19,790 bases of DNA from Deinococcus sp. (GTDB lineage Bacteria > Deinococcota > Deinococci > Deinococcales > Deinococcaceae). The stretch lies in contig NZ_JAUNHK010000051.1 in the NCBI RefSeq assembly GCF_030523985.1, positions 1 to 19,790 of the forward strand, read 5' to 3'. The position numbers and the translations under genes were made by a program. The notes beneath the pieces are model-generated. The model was not told where the DNA came from. It saw only the letters and a program-made list of their open reading frames with translations, and did no database searches. Shown here piece after piece: positions 1-10,994 of the stretch (the first letter of the stretch is position 1; each line of letters opens with the position of its first letter).

Positions 1-105
1 GAGCACATTCGAGCGCTTTCCTCGGATGTGCGGAGTAAAGCCCAGCCCCGTATGAAGCCCCCTCTCCACCCTCCATCAGCGCAGCGGAACCATCATCCAT
101 CTTCC

Positions 106-137
106 AAAAAAAATCCCTCCCCCGACCAGCAGGGGAG
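106..137 (-). terminator. Intrinsic terminator of the FAS1 protein gene
   Basis: Read on the minus strand, a 6-bp stem (CTCCCC pairing with GGGGAG, forward positions 117-122 and 132-137) with a 9-base loop is followed by GGGA and eight T residues (forward A-run 106-113). It begins about 20 bases after the stop codon of the FAS1 gene, as expected for a Rho-independent terminator. Bases 1-105 show no supportable gene. Confidence 0.85.
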
Positions 138-156
138 AGAAGAGGAAAAGGAAACT

Positions 157-1887
157 TTAGCGCAGGCCAGCGGGCAGCAGCACCATGTCCACGACGTAGA
201 CGTTGGCGTTGCCGACCTGCATGGGTTCGCCGTTGCCAAGGCGCATGCCGTCCATGCTCAGGCCGTTGGCGTCACGGGTGAGGGTCAGGGTGGTGCCTTC
301 GGCGGTGGTCAGGGGCGCGGCGACCAGCGCGGCGGCGTCGGGGCGGCCCGAGACGACGTGGTAGGACAGGACCCGCTTGAGCAGCGCGGGGTCGGCTTTC
401 ACCGCGCTGAGCTTGGCCGCGTCGAGCTTGGCGAAGGCGTCGTTGGTGGGCAGGAACACGGTGTATTCGCCGCTGGTCAGCATGCCGAGCAGGTCGGCGC
501 TGGTCAGCAGTTCGCGCACGGTGCTGAAACGCTCTTCTTGCAGCACGGCGGTCAGGTCGGCGGCGGGCGCAGTCACGTTGCCGCCCGCGATGGCGCCGCC
601 AGTGGCCGTGCCGGTGGTGGCGGGAGCGGGGGCCGCTTCAACTGGGGCCGGGGTCGTGGTGGTCGTGGTGACCGTCGTCACGGTGGTCGCTTCGGCGGGG
701 ACAGGCGCGGCCTCGCTGGTGGTGTCGGCAGGAACTTCTTCCACCGTGGGCACCACGAAGCCTTCGGGCAGCAACACGGCGTCCACGGGGTAGATCAGGC
801 CGTTGCTCGACTCGACCACAGGGGAGAGCTGGGCGCTGACGGTCAGGGCGGTGCCCGCCGCCGTCATCAGGTTGCCTGCCTGCACCTGCTCGGTGCTGAG
901 TTTGCCTTCGACCACGTGGTACTTGAGCAGGCTGGCAAGCAGTTCGGGGTTGCTGGCAACGGCGGCCAGGGTGCCTTCGGGCAGCGCCGCGAACGCCGCG
1001 TCGGTGGGCGCGAACAGGGTGTACTCGCCGCTCATCAGCAGGTCGGTCAGGTCGGCGTCGCTGAGCAGGTCGCGCAGGGTGCTGAACTGGTCATCGGCCA
1101 CCAGCATGTCGTAGATGGTCGTTCCGGTCACTTCGGTGACGGCACCTTCCGCCGACTCGGTCGCGGTTTCCTCGGTGGTGGCCTCCTCCGTGCTGGTCTC
1201 CTCAGTCGCCGTCTCGGTGCCAGCGGGGGTCTGCACCGTCACCGCGCCGCTGAGGGGCAGGGCGGGAATCTTGGTGATGTCGATGGCTGCCGGAGCCGTG
1301 ACCGCCGCAGCGGTGGCCGGGGCAGGAGCCGCCGGAGCGGGCTGGGGCACGGCGGGAGCAGGAGCGGGGGCCGCCGCCGCCCCCGTCATTTCGGGCATCA
1401 GCACCGTGTCGATGGCGTGAACGACACCGTTACAGGCCATGATGTCGCCCTTGACCACGCGGGCGTTGTTGACCATGATCTGGGCGCTGGACACCTTGAT
1501 CTGCACGTCCTGGCCGTTTTCGGTGGTGCCCGCGGTCGCGCCGCGCAGGTCGGCGGCGGTGGCCTTCTCCGCCACCACGTGGTAGGCCAGCACGTCCAGC
1601 AGCATTTCGGGGTCGTTGAGCAGCCCGGCGAGCTGGTCGCTGGGCACCTTGGCAAAGGCGGCGTTGGTGGGCGCGAACAGCGTGTACTCGCCCTTGGTCA
1701 GTTCCTGGGTCAGGTCGGCGGCATCAAGCGCCGTCGCCAGGGTGCTGAATTGCGGGTCAGTGGTCACAATGGCGGCGATGCTCTTGCAGGTCGCAGGCCG
1801 GGGCTTGGCGGCGGGCTGACCAGCGCCACCCGCGAGGGCGGGCGTGGCGAGCATCAGACTGAGGGTCAGTAAACCGAGTTTCTTCAT
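157..1887 (-). CDS. Secreted protein with three fasciclin (FAS1) domains
   Basis: A 576-residue exported protein. Residues 1-20 form a signal peptide (MKK, hydrophobic core, ending ATPALA). Three FAS1 domains follow at about 35-166, 256-376 and 443-575. Each has the family hallmarks: a GEYT(L/V)F(A/L)PT segment (66-74, 287-295, 473-481), then a YHVV segment (102-105, 323-326, 509-512), ending in a (V/M)VLLP-like strand. The linkers are low complexity: Ala/Pro rich (169-200), Thr/Glu rich (222-245), and Thr/Pro/Ala rich with a long threonine run (400-442). FAS1 domains are extracellular adhesion modules, so a cell-surface or matrix adhesion role is inferred. I chose the ATG at 1887 rather than an in-frame one at 1950 because AGAGGTGA lies 6 bases upstream and the signal peptide then starts the protein. 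A weak promoter candidate (TTGCAA, 17 bases, TCAATT) lies at about 1930-1970. The partner bound is unknown. Confidence 0.93.
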   Translation of the reverse strand: MKKLGLLTLSLMLATPALAGGAGQPAAKPRPATCKSIAAIVTTDPQFSTLATALDAADLTQELTKGEYTLFAPTNAAFAKVPSDQLAGLLNDPEMLLDVLAYHVVAEKATAADLRGATAGTTENGQDVQIKVSSAQIMVNNARVVKGDIMACNGVVHAIDTVLMPEMTGAAAAPAPAPAVPQPAPAAPAPATAAAVTAPAAIDITKIPALPLSGAVTVQTPAGTETATEETSTEEATTEETATESAEGAVTEVTGTTIYDMLVADDQFSTLRDLLSDADLTDLLMSGEYTLFAPTDAAFAALPEGTLAAVASNPELLASLLKYHVVEGKLSTEQVQAGNLMTAAGTALTVSAQLSPVVESSNGLIYPVDAVLLPEGFVVPTVEEVPADTTSEAAPVPAEATTVTTVTTTTTTPAPVEAAPAPATTGTATGGAIAGGNVTAPAADLTAVLQEERFSTVRELLTSADLLGMLTSGEYTVFLPTNDAFAKLDAAKLSAVKADPALLKRVLSYHVVSGRPDAAALVAAPLTTAEGTTLTLTRDANGLSMDGMRLGNGEPMQVGNANVYVVDMVLLPAGLR

Positions 1888-2049
1888 TGCAGTCACCTCT
1901 GAATTGAATTGTGGATTGAGTTGGGAAATCCGCCTCACAATTGACACCACTGGGGGCCAAATTGCAACCGCTCCGGCTTTTAGGCTTGGTTGGTAGATGA
2001 ATTGGTCTGGCCTGTGGCGGAGCCTTTGCCCGCTTTGCCTTGCCCCGTA

Positions 2050-5538
<3,489 letters not shown>

Positions 5539-5546
5539 AACGGTTC

Positions 5547-5552
5547 AGTTTA
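5547..5552 (-). promoter_or_regulatory. Probable leaderless -10 box of ftsK
   Basis: TAAACT on the minus strand lies 8 bases before the ftsK ATG, placing the expected transcription start at or next to the start codon. No good -35 hexamer is seen at 16-18 bases. The divergent intergenic region 5539-5771 otherwise holds only a weak 6-bp inverted repeat (TTCCAG at 5583, CTGGAA at 5612). Confidence 0.45.
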
Positions 5553-5758
5553 GAGCATTTTGCGTAAAGGTGGAGCTGTCTTTTCCAGCACGGGAGGGGG
5601 CTTTCTGTCGCCTGGAACGGCCCGAATCGATTTGGTGGGCGCGTCGGCAGGGCAGGGCCGAATACTCGGCAAATGATAAGCGTTGCGCTGGTGTCATGGT
5701 CGGCTTTCGCTCGCTCCCCTGAATTCCATCGAAATCGGTACGGGCCGAAACGTCCGGC

Positions 5759-5764
5759 TACAAT
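5759..5764 (+). promoter_or_regulatory. Probable leaderless -10 box of the JAMM protease gene
   Basis: TACAAT, one base from the ideal TATAAT, ends 7 bases before a GTG codon. It overlaps the in-frame ATG at 5763, so that ATG would not be transcribed if this box is used. No convincing -35 box is visible. Confidence 0.5.
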
Positions 5765-5771
5765 GCGGCGC

Positions 5772-6194
5772 GTGCCGCTCCATCTTCCGGCTGTGCTCAG
5801 GGGCGCTCTGTGGGCGCACGTCCAGCGTGAGTTGCCACAGGAGTGCGTGGGTGCCCTGGGCGGCTGGGTTCGGGGCGAGCGAATCTATGCCCGTGCGCTT
5901 TATCCGCTGCCCAACGTGGCGGGCCAGCCCGAGCGGGAATATCTGGCCGAGCCGGGGGCGCTGCTGCGGGCGGTCAAGGCCATGCAGGCCGACTCGCTCG
6001 CGCTGGTGGCGCTCTACCACAGTCACCCGCGTGGGCCGGGCGTGCCCAGTGTCTCGGACAGCCGCTTCGCCGCCTATCCGGTGCCCTACCTCATCGCCGA
6101 CGCTGCCGCCAGCACGCTTCAGGGCTTCTGGCTGCCCGGAGGCGAGGCGGTGGCGATTCTCGACTCGGATGACCTGCCGCCCGCCGAAGATTGA
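5772..6194 (+). CDS. Stand-alone JAMM/MPN+ zinc metalloprotease
   Basis: A 140-residue protein (from the GTG at 5772) consisting of little more than one JAMM domain. It has the complete catalytic set: Glu24 in QECVGALGG, then HSHP with zinc-ligand histidines 83 and 85, Ser93, and Asp96 in PSVSD, matching E...HxH-x(7)-S-x(2)-D. JAMM enzymes are zinc isopeptidases or peptidases; bacterial members cut at the C-terminus of ubiquitin-like or sulfur-carrier (ThiS/MoaD-like) proteins, or act in cysteine synthesis. The substrate here cannot be told, because no carrier protein, E1-like enzyme or cysteine gene is adjacent. It has no signal peptide, so it is cytoplasmic. Start choice: the ATG at 5763 would give 143 residues, but the TACAAT box overlaps it, which favours the GTG. 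The next gene converges from the minus strand with a gap of 14 bases. Confidence 0.9.
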   Translation: MPLHLPAVLRGALWAHVQRELPQECVGALGGWVRGERIYARALYPLPNVAGQPEREYLAEPGALLRAVKAMQADSLALVALYHSHPRGPGVPSVSDSRFAAYPVPYLIADAAASTLQGFWLPGGEAVAILDSDDLPPAED

Positions 6195-6208
6195 CCGCCC
6201 GCCGCCGC

Positions 6209-7156
6209 TCAGGGCAGGGTGCCGAGCCGTTCGAGCAGCAGCGCAAAGAAACCTTCTTCGTCCACGCCGACGGCGACCTGAACGTTGGGCGTCTGCCCGG
6301 TGACGTGGTACAGGTCGCAAACGGTGCGGCCCAGGTTGATCCCGTCGTTCAGCTCGACTTCGACGGCGAGGGGTTGCCAGGACAGCAACTCGGGCCGAAT
6401 GGCGGCGGCCACCGCCAGCGGGTCGTGCATCGCGCCGCCGCTGAGGCCGTACCGCTCGCGGTAGAACGCCGCATAGAAGTTCAACATCTCGGCGCAGACC
6501 GCTCCGGCGCGGTTGCCCAGCGCCCGCAACTGCTCGGTGCGCTCGGGCGTGGCGATGCACTGCATGGTGACGTTCAGGCCCACCATGCGAACCGCTGCGG
6601 GGCTTTGCAGCACGATTTGGGCGGCGTGCGGGTCGGCCAGCGCATTGAATTCGGCGGCGGGGGTGCGGTTGCCCTGGCCGGTGCTGCCGCCCATCCAGAC
6701 CACCTCGCGCACCAGATCCGGCAGGTCGGGGGCCATGCGGAAAGCCAGGGCGATGTTGGTCAGCGGCCCGGTGGCAATCAGGGTGACTTGCCTGGGGTTG
6801 GAGCGCACGGTGCGGATGATGAAGTCCACCGCGTGGGCCGGATTCGGGTCGCGGCGGGGTTCGGGCAGTCCGGCGGCGGGCAGCCCGGTGGCCCCGTGAA
6901 CATGGGTGGCGGTGAGTGGGGAGCGCAGCAGGGGCCGGTCGGCTCCGGAAAAGTAGGGCACGCCCTCGGCCACGTCGCCCGCCAGGGCCAGCACCACGCC
7001 CGCGTTCCACAGCGCCAGCGGCAGCACCATGTTGCCGTGAACAGCCGTGGCCCCCAGCACCCAGAGTTCGGGACTGGCCAGGGCCAGCAGCCAGGCCACG
7101 GCGTCGTCCAGACCGGGGTCACCATCGAGAATCACGGGGCGGGGAGCAGAAAACAT
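6209..7156 (-). CDS. Inosine/uridine-preferring nucleoside hydrolase family protein
   Basis: A 315-residue enzyme of the IUNH family, which hydrolyses the N-glycosidic bond of nucleosides to a free base and ribose in purine or pyrimidine salvage. The N-terminal calcium and ribose site is intact as DGDPGLDDA (residues 11-19, Asp11, Asp13, Asp17, Asp18). Other family blocks are ATGPLTNIA (128-136), VWMGG (153-157), AEFNALADPHAA (168-179, where DPEAA is usual) and MHDPLAVA (243-250) with the C-terminal His and Asp ligand. Length is normal for the family. There is no signal peptide, so it is cytoplasmic. The base specificity cannot be read from these motifs. TATCTT lies 6 bases before the ATG and no Shine-Dalgarno is seen. 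It is convergent with the JAMM gene and divergent from the small gene at 7230. Confidence 0.93.
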   Translation of the reverse strand: MFSAPRPVILDGDPGLDDAVAWLLALASPELWVLGATAVHGNMVLPLALWNAGVVLALAGDVAEGVPYFSGADRPLLRSPLTATHVHGATGLPAAGLPEPRRDPNPAHAVDFIIRTVRSNPRQVTLIATGPLTNIALAFRMAPDLPDLVREVVWMGGSTGQGNRTPAAEFNALADPHAAQIVLQSPAAVRMVGLNVTMQCIATPERTEQLRALGNRAGAVCAEMLNFYAAFYRERYGLSGGAMHDPLAVAAAIRPELLSWQPLAVEVELNDGINLGRTVCDLYHVTGQTPNVQVAVGVDEEGFFALLLERLGTLP

Positions 7157-7162
7157 GAGCTA

Positions 7163-7168
7163 AAGATA
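7163..7168 (-). promoter_or_regulatory. Probable leaderless -10 box of the nucleoside hydrolase gene
   Basis: TATCTT on the minus strand, 6 bases before the ATG, with no Shine-Dalgarno between. TTGCTC lies 21 bases further upstream, too far for a standard -35 element. Confidence 0.42.
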
Positions 7169-7216
7169 AGGGCAAAAGTGTTCCCTCGGGAGCAATTTGT
7201 TCGCTTTGCCTGCCTC

Positions 7217-7222
7217 CAGACT
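7217..7222 (+). promoter_or_regulatory. Possible -10 box of the 101-residue protein gene
   Basis: CAGACT ends 7 bases before the ATG. It departs from TANNNT at the first base, but keeps the position seen at the other genes here. A GAGG run lies only one base from the ATG, too near to act as a ribosome binding site. Confidence 0.25.
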
Positions 7223-7229
7223 GTGAGGC

Positions 7230-7535
7230 ATGACCACTCCCGTGAATCCCCAGGAAATCCTGCAAGCCTTTGAAGCGAGCTACCACCAAGACCCCCGCGA
7301 CGGCCTGACCGTGACCCCCGGTGTGGAGGGTGGCGAACTGCGCGTGGAAGTGCGTCACCTCGACGCCGACGGCGAAGTGCGCGGCTTCGACGTGGTGGCC
7401 CAGCCTGCTCCCAGCGAAAACCGCAGCGCCGCCGAGGTGGGACAGGCCGTGGCCGAAGTCGTCGAGCGCGAACTCGGCTACGGTCAGTTGCCCGCCCGCG
7501 ACGACGAGGGCGAATTCAAGCGCATCGTGGTCTGA
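7230..7535 (+). CDS. Small acidic protein of unknown function
   Basis: A 101-residue soluble protein that I do not recognise. It is rich in Glu, Asp and Val, with no signal peptide, membrane helix or cysteine. The central part (about 36-62) alternates hydrophobic and charged residues as in beta strands (ELRVEVRHLDADGEVRGF), followed by a likely amphipathic helix (about 68-83, AAEVGQAVAEVVEREL). Third-position GC is high like its neighbours, and it has a start-site promoter pattern and a strong terminator 13 bases after the stop, all supporting a real gene. It stands alone between the divergent nucleoside hydrolase gene and the convergent pullulanase gene, so the context gives no clue to its role. 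Confidence 0.8.
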   Translation: MTTPVNPQEILQAFEASYHQDPRDGLTVTPGVEGGELRVEVRHLDADGEVRGFDVVAQPAPSENRSAAEVGQAVAEVVERELGYGQLPARDDEGEFKRIVV

Positions 7536-7548
7536 ACGGGGTAGAGAG

Positions 7549-7581
7549 AAGGCCCGCCACCTGTGATGGGGCGGGCCTTTT
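7549..7581 (+). terminator. Strong bidirectional intrinsic terminator
   Basis: A perfect 10-bp stem (AAGGCCCGCC at 7549-7558 with GGCGGGCCTT at 7570-7579) and an 11-base loop. On the plus strand it runs into TTTT (7578-7581). On the minus strand it is followed by a pyrimidine tail TTCTCTCT. It starts 13 bases after the stop of the 101-residue protein gene and 19 bases beyond the pullulanase stop, so it serves both convergent genes. Confidence 0.88.
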
Positions 7582-7599
7582 CTGCTGGGCGCTGGCGCT

Positions 7600-10500
7600 T
7601 TACTTGCCGACGAACACCGCCGTCGTCAGCGCGGGCACCGTCGCCGCCGTGCCAGTGACCTTGCTCGTTCGCACGATGGGGTCGGTGCTCTTGGTGAGAA
7701 CCGGGTGCAGCGTCAGCCCACGCAGCGAGGCGTCATTCAGCGTCACGGCCTTGCCACTCCCGTTGAAGACCGCCACCACCGTCTTGTAGGGGTTGCTGGC
7801 GCTCGTCGCCCCAGTCAGCCGCATAGCGATGACCCCGGTGGGCGCGGGCAGGAAGCTGAGGCCCTGCTGCACCTGGGCCGCCGTTTCCAGGCGGAACAGA
7901 CTGCTGGATGACCGCACCCGCAGCATTTCGCGGTAGTGGTCGCTCGCCCGCTCGATGTCGGCGGGTGTGACCTTCAACTCCGGGTTGCCCAGCAGCGTGC
8001 GGTACAGCGCCCAGTTGCCCTCGTTCTTCTCGGCGGGGGGCAGGCCCTTGCCGAAGCCGTTGCTCTTGCCCGTCCAGTCGAGCGCGTTGAACCAGTCGCC
8101 CGAGTTGTAAGAGTCGGTGTCGAACGACTTGGAACGCAAAATGTCGTCGCCCGCGTAGGAAAAGGGCAGCCCCTGGCCCAGCAATACGTAAGAGTGGGCG
8201 AGGTTCTGGAAGCGCACGCGGGTCGCGCCGTCCATGTTGGCCGGGGTCTTGAGCAGCACCGCGTCCCAGAGGGTCTGGTTGTCGTGCGCCGAGGCGTAGT
8301 TGACCGTCTCGCGTGGGCTGGCCGCGTATCCGGCGGAGGCGTCGCCGTACTTGATTTGGCCGCCCGTGACCACCTTGCCGGTATGGTCGGTCAGGCGGTA
8401 GTCGCGCAGGTTGCCGGTCAGCCCGATTTTCACGAGGTCGGCGAGTTGGCCCCACTTGGCTGCGCTGTCGTTGCCGGGTTGACCGTTAGGCACGGCCACC
8501 AGCCCCGTCGCCACGCCCTGTTCCTGCAAGCCGCCGAAGGGGTTGCCGCCGCGCAGCGCGTCCCGGATGCGGTCGTTGAAGGTGCCGATGCCCTGGCCGT
8601 ACAGGTTCACCTGGGTCGCGTTCGTGCCGCGCTTATTGCCCTGCACTTCACCAAAGTCCCAGCCCTCGCCGTAGAGGTAAATCTGCTTGCCGTCCACGCC
8701 GTCTTTGGCGAGCGTCAGCGCGTCCAGGGCGCGGCGGGCGGCTTTCATGTCCTCCACCATGTGGTGCCCCATCAGATCGAAACGGAAGCCGTCCACCTTG
8801 TACTCGCGGGCCATCAGCACCAGCGTGTCCACCATCAGGCGGCGCATCATGGTGTGTTCGGTGGCGGTGTTGGAGCAGCAGGTCGAGTTCTCGACCCCGC
8901 CGTTGACGTTCAGGCGGTGGTAGTAGCCGGGCACGATTTTGTCCAGCACGCTGCGCCCTTGCTGCCCGCTCGCCGCCGTGTGGTTGAACACCACGTCCTG
9001 CACCACCCGCAGGCCCGCCGCGTTCAGGGCCATCACCATCTGGCGGTATTCCTTCGTGCGCTCAGCGGGGTTCACCGCGTAGCTGCCTTCGGGGACCATG
9101 TAGTGGTAGGGGTCGTAGCCCCAGTTGTAAGCGTCGGCGTCCTTCACGGCGGTCACGGCCCTCTGCTGCGCGTCGCTGTTCGGCGCGAATCGGGAGAGGT
9201 CGCCGGGCGTCTGCCATTTGGCCTTGTCCTCCTCGATGGTGGCGATGTCGAAGGTCGGGAGCAGGTGAACGGCTTTCAGGCCCGCGTCGGCCAGTCCCTT
9301 GAGGTGCTTCATGCCGCTACTGCCCGTCTGGGTAAACGCGAGGTAGGTGCCGCGCTGGGCGGCGGGCACGCTGGCGTCGGCGGCGCTGAAATCGCGCAGG
9401 TGCAGTTCGTAGAAGGACAGGTCGGAAAAGCTCCGCAGGGCGGGTTTCTTGAGGGCGTTCCACCCGGCGGGCTTCTGGCTGCTGTCGCTCAGGTCGGCAA
9501 AGAGGCTGTGGGTGCTGTTCCGCGTCAGGGCGACGGAGTAGGGGTCGGTGACGAGGTTGGTTTCGATTTTGCCTGTCGCGGGCGCGTAGACCTTGACCTC
9601 GAAACGGTAGGCCAGTCCCTTCCAGCTCGGGTCGCCCGCCGCCGTCCAGACGCCCCCCTTGTCGCGGGTCATGGGCAGGGTGCGCTCCTGGCTACCGTCG
9701 GGCCGTGAGACGCGCAGCTTCACGTCCTGCGCGGTGGGTGCCCACAGGCGCACGGTGGGTTTGTTGCCCTGCCACGCGACGCCCAGCGGCCCGTCGTAAG
9801 CGTAGAGGTCGTCCAGCGCCCAGGCGGTCTGCACGCCCGTCGCGTCCAGCACGGTGCCGTCGGGCATCACGCTGCTGACTGCCAGTTGTCCACTCAGCGC
9901 GGCGGGCAGTTTGGCGCGGTCTTCGGCGCGGATTTGCAGCAGGGCGTAGCCCGCCAGATACGGCGCTTTGGCCTTCAGTGCTGGCGTCAGTCCACCTTCG
10001 ACTTCTTCCAGGGTGAGGGTGTCGCCGCCGCTCACGCCGTCTGCGCCCAGTTTCAGGGCGGCGGTGGGCGAGACGTGCAGGGTCAGCCACGCGCCGGGGC
10101 GCACCAGTTCGGGTTTCACGGCGATCAGGTCGCGGCCCAGCATGATGGCCTGCTGTTTTCTCAGGTCGCCCACCGTCCTCACGCTGGTGTCGGGGCGGGT
10201 GGTGGACAGGTCGGTTTTGCCGCTGACCACCCAGATTTGGTTGCCCATTGCGCGGGTGAGCGTTCCGTCGGGGCCGGGGTCTTTTTCGTCGCCCTTGTGG
10301 ACGATGAAGCCCAGTTTCTGCCAGTCGGTCTTCATCGGCACGTCCCAGTAGACCCAGCCGCCCTGCTCGCCTGTGGGGGCAAGCGGCTTGTCCCAGGCGA
10401 CCTGCGCGGTGGTGTCTTCCCAGGCGTGCAGCCCCCAGCCCGAGTAAACCCCGTCGGGGCGGAAGTAGTTGACGCGCACCGACCCGGCGGGAATTGGCGC

Positions 10501-10923
10501 TTCCTGTGGGGGGAGGCTGCCCGTCGTCTGCTTGGTCGCGTCCACGTCGAATGGCCCGGACTGGCTGTAGGCCACGTTCGCGCTGCCCGATTTCAGGAAC
10601 AGTTCGCGCCCGCGTGAGAGGTCGTACCACAGGTCGGCGCCGGGGTCTTTGGTGTCGCCCTGGTGGACGATGAAGCCGAGTTTCTGTGCGCCGGGCCCCA
10701 GTTTCACGTCCCAGTACACGCCCCAGTCGTCCTTGCCCGACTGCACCAGGGGTTTGGCCCAGTCCACCGCCGTCGCCACATCTTCCCAGGCGTGCAGGCC
10801 CCAGCCGGAATAGGCCGAGTCGGGGCGCTGGTAGTGAATCCGAACGGTGTCGGCGGGGAGGGCAGTTTGGGCCGCCGCCGAAGCGGTCAGGGCCAGGGTG
10901 AGGCCAGTCAGCAGATTTTTCAT
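7600..10923 (-). CDS. pulA: Secreted type I pullulanase (alpha-1,6 debranching enzyme)
   Basis: A 1107-residue extracellular enzyme that hydrolyses alpha-1,6 bonds of pullulan and branched starch or glycogen. Residues 1-18 are a signal peptide ending SAAA. Two tandem pullulanase-associated starch-binding domains (CBM41 type) follow at about 24-125 and 147-250; both contain YSGWGLHAWED and KLGFIVH. A CBM48-like domain begins at about 385. The GH13 catalytic barrel has the type I pullulanase signature YNWGYDP (599-605), region I DVVFNH (643-648), nucleophile Asp716 in FRFDLMGHH, acid Glu753 in GEGWDFG, and His880-Asp881 in SAHDN. A C-terminal beta domain ends at VFVGK. A lipobox is absent, so it is released or loosely held. 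The ATG at 10923 is chosen over upstream in-frame starts because it begins the signal peptide. TACACT lies 10 bases upstream. It is divergent from ccmA. Confidence 0.96.
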   Translation of the reverse strand: MKNLLTGLTLALTASAAAQTALPADTVRIHYQRPDSAYSGWGLHAWEDVATAVDWAKPLVQSGKDDWGVYWDVKLGPGAQKLGFIVHQGDTKDPGADLWYDLSRGRELFLKSGSANVAYSQSGPFDVDATKQTTGSLPPQEAPIPAGSVRVNYFRPDGVYSGWGLHAWEDTTAQVAWDKPLAPTGEQGGWVYWDVPMKTDWQKLGFIVHKGDEKDPGPDGTLTRAMGNQIWVVSGKTDLSTTRPDTSVRTVGDLRKQQAIMLGRDLIAVKPELVRPGAWLTLHVSPTAALKLGADGVSGGDTLTLEEVEGGLTPALKAKAPYLAGYALLQIRAEDRAKLPAALSGQLAVSSVMPDGTVLDATGVQTAWALDDLYAYDGPLGVAWQGNKPTVRLWAPTAQDVKLRVSRPDGSQERTLPMTRDKGGVWTAAGDPSWKGLAYRFEVKVYAPATGKIETNLVTDPYSVALTRNSTHSLFADLSDSSQKPAGWNALKKPALRSFSDLSFYELHLRDFSAADASVPAAQRGTYLAFTQTGSSGMKHLKGLADAGLKAVHLLPTFDIATIEEDKAKWQTPGDLSRFAPNSDAQQRAVTAVKDADAYNWGYDPYHYMVPEGSYAVNPAERTKEYRQMVMALNAAGLRVVQDVVFNHTAASGQQGRSVLDKIVPGYYHRLNVNGGVENSTCCSNTATEHTMMRRLMVDTLVLMAREYKVDGFRFDLMGHHMVEDMKAARRALDALTLAKDGVDGKQIYLYGEGWDFGEVQGNKRGTNATQVNLYGQGIGTFNDRIRDALRGGNPFGGLQEQGVATGLVAVPNGQPGNDSAAKWGQLADLVKIGLTGNLRDYRLTDHTGKVVTGGQIKYGDASAGYAASPRETVNYASAHDNQTLWDAVLLKTPANMDGATRVRFQNLAHSYVLLGQGLPFSYAGDDILRSKSFDTDSYNSGDWFNALDWTGKSNGFGKGLPPAEKNEGNWALYRTLLGNPELKVTPADIERASDHYREMLRVRSSSSLFRLETAAQVQQGLSFLPAPTGVIAMRLTGATSASNPYKTVVAVFNGSGKAVTLNDASLRGLTLHPVLTKSTDPIVRTSKVTGTAATVPALTTAVFVGK

Positions 10924-10933
10924 GTTCGGGGAG

Positions 10934-10939
10934 AGTGTA
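10934..10939 (-). promoter_or_regulatory. Probable -10 box of the pullulanase gene
   Basis: TACACT on the minus strand ends 10 bases before the ATG, giving a leader of only a few bases. It lies in the 71-base divergent region 10924-10994 shared with ccmA. No repeated operator for a sugar regulator is visible. Confidence 0.42.
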
Positions 10940-10980
10940 GACGGTTTGGTTACAGAGGCACGCGCCCCCCGCCCCTGCCC

Positions 10981-10986
10981 TAGAGT
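10981..10986 (+). promoter_or_regulatory. Probable leaderless -10 box of ccmA
   Basis: TAGAGT ends 8 bases before the ccmA ATG with no Shine-Dalgarno between. The same hexamer precedes the lipoprotein gene at 18796. Confidence 0.45.
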
Positions 10987-10994
10987 CTGGGCTG

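Noticed and set aside
28..1872. A 614-residue open frame on the plus strand opposite the FAS1 gene
   Set aside because: It is Gly/Arg/His-rich with no motif, and mirrors the codon bias of the minus-strand gene, whose FAS1 repeats and signal peptide are clear.
1951..2049. A terminator for ftsK in the gap before the FAS1 gene
   Set aside because: Only short GGC/GCC complementarities and no T-run on the minus strand.
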